From: Massilia sp. HP4
GTDB taxonomy: Bacteria > Pseudomonadota > Gammaproteobacteria > Burkholderiales > Burkholderiaceae_D
Direction of reading: 5' to 3'
DNA length: 64,000 bases
Assembly (NCBI RefSeq): GCF_005222695.1
Contig: NZ_STGG01000009.1
Location: forward strand, 1-64,000
The first letter of the stretch is position 1; each line of letters starts with the position of its first letter. Of this stretch, positions 57,595-64,000 are shown one piece after another. Both the position numbers and the translations under genes were made by a program. A model generated the notes under the pieces. The model saw nothing but the letters and a program-made list of their open reading frames with translations. It was not told where the DNA came from and did no database searches.

Positions 57595-58395
57595 CTAGCG
57601 CAAGAAGGCGCGCAGCTCGCCGGTGAAGGCGTCCTGCGCCTCGATATTCGACAGGTGCGATGCTTCCAGCACGGCGGCACGCGCGCCGGGTATCCGTGCG
57701 CGCATGAATTCCAGGTCGGCCACGGTGGTCACCGGATCGTGGCGGCCGCCGATCAGCAGCGTCGGCGCCGCGATCGCGCCGATCGACCCGCGCAGGTCGG
57801 CCCCGGCCAGCGCCCGGCAGCAGGCCGCGTAGCCGGCCGGCGGACAGTGGCGCAAATCCTCGACCAGCGCCTGCACCACCGCAGGCGCGCGCCCGCTGAA
57901 GGCCGGGGTGAACCAGCGGCCGGCGGCGCCGTTCGCCACCGCATCCATGCCGTTCGCCTCGACCTGGGCCGCGCGCTCGTTCCACGCCGCGCTGCTGCCG
58001 ATACAGGCCGCACTATTGGCCACGACCAGGCTACGGAGGCGCTGTCCCGCGTGTACGCCCAGCCACAGGCCGGTCAGGCCGCCCATCGAGATGCCGCAGA
58101 AATGGGCGCGTTCGATCTCCAGCGCGTCGAGCAGGCGCAGCACGTCGCCGCCCAGCGCGTCGAGCGTGCAGGCGTCGGCGCAAGTGTCGGCGCAAGTGTC
58201 GGCGCACAAGCGGGACGCGCCATGGCCGCGGGTATCGTAGCGCAAGACGCGATAATCACGCGCCAGCGCCGCAGCCTGGGCGTCCCACATCGACAGCGTC
58301 GTGCCCAGCGAATTGGACAGCACCACCACCGGCGCATCCGGCGGCCCCTCCAGCGTGTAGGCGATGGGCGCCTGCCCGTGCTCCAGGATCGGCAT
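57595..58395 (-). CDS. pcaD: 3-oxoadipate enol-lactonase
   Basis: Hydrolyses 3-oxoadipate enol-lactone to 3-oxoadipate, the last enzyme of the catechol branch present here; 266 residues. The alpha/beta hydrolase has SNSLGTTLSMWD (oxyanion), nucleophile Ser103 in FCGISMGGLTG, LLIGGRHDPVT (Asp) and EASHLSNIE (His). Residues 64-76 read CADTCADTCADAC, encoded by a 12-bp repeat; relatives have a short loop here, so this is a recent insertion. It lies 11 nt after catA. The call is firm from motifs and context. Confidence 0.92.
   Translation of the reverse strand: MPILEHGQAPIAYTLEGPPDAPVVVLSNSLGTTLSMWDAQAAALARDYRVLRYDTRGHGASRLCADTCADTCADACTLDALGGDVLRLLDALEIERAHFCGISMGGLTGLWLGVHAGQRLRSLVVANSAACIGSSAAWNERAAQVEANGMDAVANGAAGRWFTPAFSGRAPAVVQALVEDLRHCPPAGYAACCRALAGADLRGSIGAIAAPTLLIGGRHDPVTTVADLEFMRARIPGARAAVLEASHLSNIEAQDAFTGELRAFLR
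58172..58207. repeat. 12-bp tandem repeat inside the enol-lactonase gene
   Basis: Three units of (G/T)-rich GTGTCGGCGCAA (first unit GCGTCGGCGCAA, last unit ends CAC). It keeps the frame and adds four-residue blocks with Cys at i, i+4. Confidence 0.9.
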
Positions 58396-58406
58396 GGCAG
58401 CTCGCC

Positions 58407-59318
58407 TCAGGCGCTGAAATGGGCGCGTGCGACGTGGTCCGGCGGCAGGCCGTCCTGGCGCGCATGCAGGTCGAAGTCGAACTCGATCGTGTAGAACGGG
58501 GCGTCGACCTCGTGCGCGCGCAGTTGGGCCGGATCGTTAACCTTCGTCATCGGCGGCACCAGGCCGTCGCGGGTGGCGAAGGCAAAGTCGTCCCACAGGA
58601 AGGGATCGCCCTCGATATTGATCTGGGTGGTCAGCTTGCGGTGGCCAGGCGCCGTCACGAAGAAGTGGATGTGCGCCGGACGGGTGCCATGGCGTCCGAC
58701 CAGCTTGAGCAGCTTGTCGGTGGCGCCGCCCGGCGGCACGCTGTAGCCGACCGGGACCTTGCTGCGGAAGCGATAGCGGCCTTCGGCATCGGCGCGGATG
58801 GTGCGGCGCAGGTTGTAGAGGCTCTGGCCCGGGTCGAAGAAGGAATAGCCGCCCAGGTGGTTGGCGTGCCAGACCTCGACCAGCGCGCCCGGCAGCGGCT
58901 TGCCGTCGGCGCCGCGCACCTGGCCGCTCATGAACAGCACCTCGCCCGGCTGCTCGTCCTGGTCCAGGCGCGCCGAACCGAGCGACTCGGGGGCGCCGGC
59001 CACGTACAGCGGGCCCTCGATGGTGCGCGGGGTGCCGCCGGCCAGGCCCTGGCGCGCTTCCTGTTCGTCGGTGCGCAGGTCGAGGAAGTGCTCGAAGCCC
59101 AGGCCGGCCGCGATCAGGCCGTATTCACCGGAGCGGCCGGCTTCGGTCAGGTAGCTCATCGCGCTCCAGAATTCATCCGGCTGGATGTCGAAATCCTCGA
59201 TCGTGACGAACAGGTCGCGCACGATGCGGTTGACGATGGCCTGGGCGCGCGGGTTGCCGCTGTCGGTTTCGGTGCTTTCGATCTTGCGCAGCAGCGCGTC
59301 GATGGCGTTCTTGTCCAT
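58407..59318 (-). CDS. catA: catechol 1,2-dioxygenase
   Basis: Intradiol ring cleavage of catechol to cis,cis-muconate; 303 residues. The N-terminal helical cap (residues about 1-105) is followed by the dioxygenase fold: TIEGPLYVAGAPES, GALVEVWHANHLGGYSFFD, YNLRRTIRADAEGRYRFRSK and GRHGTRPAHIHFFVTAPGHR. The non-haem Fe(III) ligands are the Tyr in GGYSFF, a second Tyr in GRYRFRS, and the two His of PAHIHFF. A good ribosome binding site (GAGGAG) precedes the ATG. The length fits single-domain CatA. Confidence 0.95.
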   Translation of the reverse strand: MDKNAIDALLRKIESTETDSGNPRAQAIVNRIVRDLFVTIEDFDIQPDEFWSAMSYLTEAGRSGEYGLIAAGLGFEHFLDLRTDEQEARQGLAGGTPRTIEGPLYVAGAPESLGSARLDQDEQPGEVLFMSGQVRGADGKPLPGALVEVWHANHLGGYSFFDPGQSLYNLRRTIRADAEGRYRFRSKVPVGYSVPPGGATDKLLKLVGRHGTRPAHIHFFVTAPGHRKLTTQINIEGDPFLWDDFAFATRDGLVPPMTKVNDPAQLRAHEVDAPFYTIEFDFDLHARQDGLPPDHVARAHFSA

Positions 59319-59354
59319 GCTTGTCTCCTCTGGTGGGTATGGTATCGGCGGTAA

Positions 59355-59645
59355 TCAGCGGTCGTCGTCGCGGATCGAGGACGGGTGGCGGCACAGGGCC
59401 TCGACCTCGATCTCCATGTACGGGAACAGCGGCAGCGACAGCAGCAGCTCGTGCAGCTCGGCGTTGTCGGCCACGTCGAAGATGCTGACATTGGCGTAGT
59501 GCCCGGCCACGCGCCACAGGTGGCGCCATTTGCCGCTGCGCTGCAGTTGCTGGGCCAGTTCGCGCTCGGTGGTCTTCAGGCGCTCGGCTTCGGCCGCTGG
59601 CATCGTGTGCGGCAGGCGCACGGTCATGCTGACTTTGAATAACAT
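59355..59645 (-). CDS. catC: muconolactone delta-isomerase
   Basis: 96 residues, standard size for CatC, which moves the double bond of muconolactone. Features: LFKVSMTVRLPHTMPAAEAE, LAQQLQRSGKWRHLWRVAGH, YANVSIFDVADNAELHELL, and LPLFPYMEIEVEALCRHPS. Ribosome binding site GAAGGA. Between catB and catA, with gaps of 16 and 36 nt. Confidence 0.95.
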   Translation of the reverse strand: MLFKVSMTVRLPHTMPAAEAERLKTTERELAQQLQRSGKWRHLWRVAGHYANVSIFDVADNAELHELLLSLPLFPYMEIEVEALCRHPSSIRDDDR

Positions 59646-59661
59646 GGTGCTTCCTTCGGTG

Positions 59662-60798
59662 TTAGTTGGCGTACTGGCGCGCCAGCCAGGCCAGGCGTTC
59701 TTCGTCGAGTTCGATGCCCAGGCCCGGCCCCGCCGGCAGCTGCAGGGCGAAGTCGCGGTACTCGAGCGGGGTGGCGAGGATCTCCTCGGTCAGCAGCAAG
59801 GGGCCGAACAATTCGGTGCCCCAGGCCAGCTCGGGCAAGGTGGCGAACAGCTGGCTCGATGCGACGGTTCCGATCGCCCCTTCCAGCATCGTGCCGCCGT
59901 ACAGGCCAATGTTCGCGGCGGCGCCGATCGCCGCTACCTGCCGGGCGCCGCACAGGCCGCCCGACTGGGTGATCTTGATGGCGAACACGTCGGCCGCGCG
60001 CGCGCCGGCGATGCGGAAGGCGTCGAGCGGGCCATGCAGGGCTTCGTCGGCCATGAGCGGGATACGGTTCATGTCGCGCAGGCGTTTCATGCCGTCGATG
60101 TCGTGGGCTGCGATCGGCTGCTCGACCAGTTCCACCCCCGCATGCTCGAGCATGCCCATGCCGAGCATGGCGTCGGCCTGGCTCCAGGCCTGGTTGACGT
60201 CGACCCGCACGCTGGCACGGTCGCCCAGCGCGCGCTTGATCGCCGCCACGTGGGCGACATCGGCGCGCACCTCGCGCGCGCCGATCTTGAGCTTGAACAC
60301 GCGGTGGCGGCGGCGGTCCAGCATCTCTTCGGCCTCGGCGATGTCGCGCGCGGTGTCGCCGCTGGCCAGGGTCCAGGCCACCGGCAGGCTGTCGCGCACG
60401 CGGCCGCCGAACAGATCGGACAGCGGCACGCCCAGCCGGCGCGCGTGGGCGTCGAACAGCGCGGTCTCGATCGCGCAAAGGGCGAAGCGGTTGCCCTGCA
60501 GGCTATCCCTCAACACGCGCATGCAGCCGTTCGGGCTGGTCGCGTCCAGGCCGGCCAGCAGCGGCGCGATATAGGTGGTGATATTGGTGCGGATGCTTTC
60601 CGGGCTCTCCTCGCCGTAGGCCAGGCCGCCGATGGTGGTGGCTTCGCCCCAGCCGGTGACGCCGTCGCTGGCGCGGACCTTGACCAGCACCAGCTTCTGG
60701 CGGCGCATGGTGGCCACCGACAGCTGGTGCGGGCGGATGGTGGGGAGATCGAGCAGCAGCACGTCGACGCTCTCGATCAGGATGGTTGCTTGGCTCAT
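59662..60798 (-). CDS. catB: muconate cycloisomerase
   Basis: Cyclises cis,cis-muconate to muconolactone; 378 residues of the enolase superfamily. The catalytic lysine pair is in FKLKIGA, and the metal ligands are in VRVDVNQAW, ELVEQPIA and LMADEALHG. The second lysine region is FAIKITQSGGLCGARQ. The ATG overlaps the stop of the upstream LysR gene (ATGA), so its translation is coupled to that of its likely regulator. Confidence 0.95.
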   Translation of the reverse strand: MSQATILIESVDVLLLDLPTIRPHQLSVATMRRQKLVLVKVRASDGVTGWGEATTIGGLAYGEESPESIRTNITTYIAPLLAGLDATSPNGCMRVLRDSLQGNRFALCAIETALFDAHARRLGVPLSDLFGGRVRDSLPVAWTLASGDTARDIAEAEEMLDRRRHRVFKLKIGAREVRADVAHVAAIKRALGDRASVRVDVNQAWSQADAMLGMGMLEHAGVELVEQPIAAHDIDGMKRLRDMNRIPLMADEALHGPLDAFRIAGARAADVFAIKITQSGGLCGARQVAAIGAAANIGLYGGTMLEGAIGTVASSQLFATLPELAWGTELFGPLLLTEEILATPLEYRDFALQLPAGPGLGIELDEERLAWLARQYAN

Positions 60799-61784
60799 GG
60801 GCTCCTCGTGTCGATCGGCTCATCATAGGAACTGTCCGGTTGCGCGTCCAAGACCGATGGGGGCAAGTCGCATACCTGCAAGGTATGCAGCGTGTCCAGG
60901 ACGCGCGGCAGCAGCTCGGCCGCCATGGCGCGAAAGCGCGCCAGCACCGGCGCCGCATCGCCGCGCCGGAAATTCATGATCACCGGCGACGTCGCCTCGT
61001 CCTGTGCCAGGCGGCGAAAGGCAATGCCGGCTCGGCTGCCCTGGCTGGCCGAGGCCGGCACCAGTGCGCAGCCGATGCCGGCGGCGACCAGGCCCAGCGC
61101 GGTCTGCATCTCGTTGGCTTCGTGGACCGAGGCAGGCCGCAAGCCGCGGCGCGCGAACAGGTCGAGCACCTGGTCGGCATAGCCCGGGCGCGGACGCGCC
61201 GGATACACCACCAGGCCGGCCGGCGCCAGCTCGTGCAGGTCGACCACCTCGCGCCCGGCCAGGCGGTGGCCGGCCGGCAGCGCCGCCAGCAGCGGCTCGC
61301 GCAGCAGGGTGACGCAGGCGATGTCGGGGTCGTCGATCGGCAGCCGGCCGAAGCCGACATCGATCCGGCCCAGCTTGAGGGCCGCCGCCTGCTCCATCGT
61401 TACGAGTTCGGTAAAACCCGTCTCGACCTGCGGCTCGGCCAGCCGGAACTGGCGGATCAGCTCCGGCAGCAGGCCGCACATCACCGAGGGCACGAAGCCG
61501 ATGCCGAACCAGATGCGCTGGTCGCGCGCCCGCTTGCGCGTGCCATCCTCGATCTCGCGCAGGCGCGACATCACCTGCAAGGTCTGCTCGTAGAAGAACT
61601 TGCCGGCCACGGTCAGGGCGATCGGCCGCGATTCGCGGTCGATCAGCTCCACGCCGAGCATCTCTTCGAGCTGGCGGATCTGGCGGCTCAGCGGCGGCTG
61701 GGCGATGTGCAGGCGCTCGGCGGCGCGGCTGAAGCTGAGCGTTTCCGCCACCGCGTGGAAGTACTTCACATGGCGTAGTTCCAC
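60795..61784 (-). CDS. LysR-family regulator (CatR/BenM type)
   Basis: A 329-residue regulator. The N-terminal winged helix has HVKYFHAVAETLSFSRAAER and LHIAQPPLSRQIRQLEEMLG, matching BenM/CatR. The effector domain follows (VGFGRLPIDDPDIAC and others); the CatR class binds cis,cis-muconate. It starts at GTG (61784) behind AGGAG. It lies on the same strand as catB and overlaps it by 4 nt, whereas catR is usually divergent from catB. It probably controls the whole cluster from a promoter outside the window or inside the upstream genes. Confidence 0.9.
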   Translation of the reverse strand: MELRHVKYFHAVAETLSFSRAAERLHIAQPPLSRQIRQLEEMLGVELIDRESRPIALTVAGKFFYEQTLQVMSRLREIEDGTRKRARDQRIWFGIGFVPSVMCGLLPELIRQFRLAEPQVETGFTELVTMEQAAALKLGRIDVGFGRLPIDDPDIACVTLLREPLLAALPAGHRLAGREVVDLHELAPAGLVVYPARPRPGYADQVLDLFARRGLRPASVHEANEMQTALGLVAAGIGCALVPASASQGSRAGIAFRRLAQDEATSPVIMNFRRGDAAPVLARFRAMAAELLPRVLDTLHTLQVCDLPPSVLDAQPDSSYDEPIDTRSP

Positions 61785-61797
61785 GGCGGCGCTCCTG

Positions 61798-62211
61798 TCA
61801 GCCGTGGTGGACCAGGGCTGCGCGCCCTATGCCCCGCCCCAGCGCCAGCGCGGTGCGCCCGCCCAGCCCGAAGTCGGTGTTGGGCAGGTCCTGGATGAAG
61901 ACCCGCACCACCGCCGGGTCGACGCCGATCGCGGCCACCGCCGCGCTCAGCCGCGCGATCAGCCTTTCCTTCTGGGCGTCGCTGCGGCCCGCGATCAGGA
62001 AGGCCTGCAGCACCGCGCGTCCTGGCGTATCCGCATCGGCCGGCTTGCCGGCGACGCCGAAGTTGGCGCGCGCGACCTCGTCGATGAGCACGCACACCGA
62101 CTCGGGCGGCGCGTCCACCGTCTCGACCACGGCCTGGGTCAGGCCCGCGATCAGCCTGGCCTTCGCTTCGGCATCGTGGCCTTCCATGATGAATGCCTGG
62201 ATGGTTGGCAT
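61798..62211 (-). CDS. double-domain tautomerase (4-OT superfamily)
   Basis: A 137-residue fusion of two 4-oxalocrotonate-tautomerase-like domains. The first begins PTIQAFIMEGHDAEAKARLI with the catalytic Pro directly after Met. The second begins AVLQAFLIAGRSDAQKERLI and continues VRVFIQDLPNTDFGLGGRTA without an N-terminal Pro, so only the first can use the usual base. Typical 4-OT enzymes are about 60-residue homo-oligomers. Ribosome binding site GGGGAG. It lies between SDR and LysR genes. Role in the pathway unknown; it may isomerise a keto-enol intermediate (inference). Confidence 0.82.
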   Translation of the reverse strand: MPTIQAFIMEGHDAEAKARLIAGLTQAVVETVDAPPESVCVLIDEVARANFGVAGKPADADTPGRAVLQAFLIAGRSDAQKERLIARLSAAVAAIGVDPAVVRVFIQDLPNTDFGLGGRTALALGRGIGRAALVHHG

Positions 62212-62226
62212 CGAGCTCTCCCCGTT

Positions 62227-62973
62227 TTAGCGCATGAACAGGCCGCCGTTGATGTCCCAGCAGGCCCCGGTGGCCGAACCCGCTCCGCTGCCGGCCAGCA
62301 GCACCACGGCGTCGGCGATGAAGCCGGCGTCGCCCAGGGTCCGCACGGGAATGGTCTGCGTGATGGCGGCCAGCTTGTCGGCCGGGACGCTCTCGTGCAC
62401 GATCGGCAGGTCGAGCGGGCCGGGCGAGATCGCGTTGACGGTCACGCCCTGCGCCGCCAATTCGCGCGCGAACACCTTGGTCAGGGTCAGCACCCCGCCC
62501 TTGGCCGCCGCGTAATGGGCGCCGGTGGCGGTGCCGCCGGTCTGGCCGGCGAGCGAGGCGATATTGACGATGCGCCCGTGGCCGCGCGCGGCGAAGGCCT
62601 GGCCGAACACCTGGCAGGCCAGGAACACGCTGCGCAGGTTGACCGCGACCACGGCGTCGAATTCTTCCGGGCTGATGTCCATCAGCGCCGCCACCTTCGA
62701 CTGGCCGGCATTGTTGACCAGCACGTCGGCGCCACCCCAGCGCTCTTGCAGCAGCGCTGCCGCGGCCTCGAAGCCGGCCTTCTCGCGCACGTCCAGGCGC
62801 AGCGCCAGCGCGCCCTCGCCCAGGCTGTAGGCGACGGCGGTCGCGGCCTCGAGGTCGAGGTCGGCCAGCGCCACCCGGAAGCCCGCCGCATGCAGGCGAC
62901 GCGCCACCAGTTCGCCCAGGCCGCGGGCGGCGCCGGTGACCAGCGCGACCTTGCCGGTGTTATCGCCCGCCAT
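62227..62973 (-). CDS. SDR-family dehydrogenase (IacE/IifB-like by context)
   Basis: A 248-residue NAD(P)-dependent oxidoreductase. Cofactor motif VTGAARGLGELVARR, then DVLVNNAGQSK, the catalytic Ser in NIASLAG and Tyr-Lys in HYAAAKGG, and the GPLDLPIVHESVP loop. Length and motifs are typical of classical SDRs. In indole-3-acetate (iac) and indole (iif) clusters an SDR sits next to the flavin oxygenase, and the order here is the same, but the sequence alone does not give the substrate. Ribosome binding site GGGAGG. Confidence 0.88.
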   Translation of the reverse strand: MAGDNTGKVALVTGAARGLGELVARRLHAAGFRVALADLDLEAATAVAYSLGEGALALRLDVREKAGFEAAAALLQERWGGADVLVNNAGQSKVAALMDISPEEFDAVVAVNLRSVFLACQVFGQAFAARGHGRIVNIASLAGQTGGTATGAHYAAAKGGVLTLTKVFARELAAQGVTVNAISPGPLDLPIVHESVPADKLAAITQTIPVRTLGDAGFIADAVVLLAGSGAGSATGACWDINGGLFMR

Positions 62974-62976
62974 CGC

Positions 62977-63339
62977 TCAACCTCCCTGGATGATCAGGGC
63001 GCGGCCCACGCGGGCCTCGATCTTGCCGTACTTCCAGAGGCGGTAGTCGCCGATCTTCACGGTGCGGAACAGGTTGCAGGCGGCAACCACGGTATCCAGG
63101 TCCACCACGTCGGCCATGATGTACACGGTCCAGGGCGCGCTGGCCGAGGCGCCGACCATGGTGCGGTCGTCGTCCATGGTGCCCAGGATGGTCACGCCGG
63201 GCATCTCGTTCATGGCGCTCATCATCTCGCCATAGCCTTTCCAGACGGCGCCGATCTCGGCCTCGGGCAGTTCGAAGAAGTTCTGGGTAACGCCAATGCA
63301 GAACAGTACGCGCAAGGGTTCTTTTTGGGTGTCGGACAT
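62977..63339 (-). CDS. small cluster protein (IacB/IifA-type by position), unrecognised fold
   Basis: A soluble 120-residue protein. Visible features are strands and helices of a ferredoxin-like kind (LRVLFCIGVTQNFFELPEAE, WKGYGEMMSAMNEMPGVTIL, WTVYIMADVVDLDTVVAACN, YRLWKYGKIEARVGRALII), reminiscent of YCII/ABM-type small proteins. No catalytic motif can be named. A small protein of this size occurs between the flavin oxygenase and SDR in iac and iif clusters. Spacing is 3 nt to the SDR and 27 nt to the oxygenase. The link is by position. Confidence 0.6.
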   Translation of the reverse strand: MSDTQKEPLRVLFCIGVTQNFFELPEAEIGAVWKGYGEMMSAMNEMPGVTILGTMDDDRTMVGASASAPWTVYIMADVVDLDTVVAACNLFRTVKIGDYRLWKYGKIEARVGRALIIQGG

Positions 63340-63366
63340 GAAGTCTCCAGTATGGGTGTTGGTGGA

Positions 63367-64000
63367 TTACAGGAAGCCGGGCATCGGCGCAACGCCCAGG
63401 GCGACGGCGCCGGCGCCGTCATAGATGCCTTCGCCGAGGAAGGCGTGCTGGCGCACCACGGCGGCGTCGCGCAGGTAGCGCTGCAGCGGGTGGCTGTTAT
63501 AGATGGCGGTGGTGCCGGCCAGGCCGTACATCTGCTGCACCACCCAGTCGCCGGCGCGCGCGGCGTCGACCGCGGCCAGGCGCAGCAGCGCCACCTGTTC
63601 GGGCGTGACGGGGTTACCGGCCAGGATCGATTCCCAGACCTCGCCCGTGATGTCGTAGAAGAAGCCGCGAGCGGCGCGCAGGCGGGCCTCGCTCTTGGCC
63701 ACTTCGATCCGTACATACGAACGGTCGGCCAGCTTGGGCGCGCCGGTGATCGCGACCCGCCCGCCCGCCATCTGGCCGATCTCGTCGATCGCGGCGCGCG
63801 CGATGCCGAGGTTGACCACGGCCAGCACCTGGGCAGCGTAGGCGATGCTCGGATAGCGGTACAGCGGCTCGTCGATGGTCGGCTCGCCGCCGCGGATGAA
63901 GGTCCAGTCGTCGTCGACGAATTGCGACGTGACTTTCAAGTCATGGCTGCCGGTGCCGCACAGGCCCATCACGTCCCAGTTGTCGACGATCTCGACCTTG
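63367..64000 (-). CDS. acyl-CoA-dehydrogenase-like flavin monooxygenase (IacA/IifC type), partial
   Basis: The 3' part (about 210 codons) of a gene cut by the right edge. The visible residues include NWDVMGLCGTGSHDLKV and YRYPSIAYAAQVLAVVNLGI, the middle and C-terminal helical part of the acyl-CoA-dehydrogenase fold used by group D flavin monooxygenases. The C-terminus is PMPGFL. IacA oxidises indole-3-acetate and IifC oxidises indole. The order with a small protein, an SDR and cat genes supports this class, but the FAD-binding N-terminus and the rest of the cluster are not in the window. Confidence 0.72.
   Translation of the reverse strand, partial: KVEIVDNWDVMGLCGTGSHDLKVTSQFVDDDWTFIRGGEPTIDEPLYRYPSIAYAAQVLAVVNLGIARAAIDEIGQMAGGRVAITGAPKLADRSYVRIEVAKSEARLRAARGFFYDITGEVWESILAGNPVTPEQVALLRLAAVDAARAGDWVVQQMYGLAGTTAIYNSHPLQRYLRDAAVVRQHAFLGEGIYDGAGAVALGVAPMPGFL

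Overview
The window looks like chromosomal DNA of a high-GC betaproteobacterium of the Oxalobacteraceae, most like Massilia, Telluria or Duganella. The evidence is the strong GC bias at third codon positions, a PEP-CTERM (exosortase-sorted) protein with an FxDxF motif, the large number of hybrid and beta-propeller histidine kinases, a DUF3649-PepSY-DUF3325 iron operon, and cat genes of beta-proteobacterial type. This is inferred from gene content only. The left 2 kb has visibly lower GC and carries a Fic gene with a damaged 5' end next to tRNA-Arg, as in an acquired segment.

From 2 to 20 kb the window is mostly signal transduction. There is a TonB receptor - YfiR - hybrid kinase operon, a possible small RNA or leader with an intrinsic terminator, PAS/receiver and PAS/GAF hybrid kinases, a receiver-GGDEF diguanylate cyclase, a receiver-kinase-receiver protein, a soluble kinase and a LytS/LytTR pair. 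A hemerythrin and a type II NADH dehydrogenase lie among them. From 20 to 28 kb are mixed genes: an outer-membrane barrel, a tiny lipoprotein, RhlE helicase, a C39-like protein, an AraC regulator facing a cupin, and a Pat-type protein acetyltransferase.

From 27.9 to 37 kb is a copper-handling region. It has two small His/Cys-rich periplasmic proteins, a TolC-like lipoprotein and a Tat-exported multicopper oxidase in one operon, a convergent hybrid kinase, and a Cu(I) P-type ATPase. The ATPase is read from a clear CueR-type promoter and ends in a fused CopZ-like domain that has its own ribosome binding site. An arylsulfotransferase lipoprotein follows. From 39.7 to 45.2 kb is an iron region with two Fur boxes, an inner-membrane PepSY operon, Mn-type superoxide dismutase and a TonB receptor; a REP-type inverted repeat lies in its middle.

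From 45 to 55 kb are an exported VOC protein, a broken royal-jelly/SMP-30-like gene, a glutamine amidotransferase, and two very large propeller kinases on either side of an exported epoxide hydrolase. From 55.2 kb to the right edge one minus-strand unit encodes aromatic degradation. A flavin monooxygenase of the IacA/IifC type (cut by the edge), a small protein, an SDR, a double tautomerase and a LysR regulator lead into catB, catC, catA and an enol-lactonase, then an MFS transporter and a porin. The likely route is an indolic compound to catechol to 3-oxoadipate; the identity of the upstream substrate is inference.
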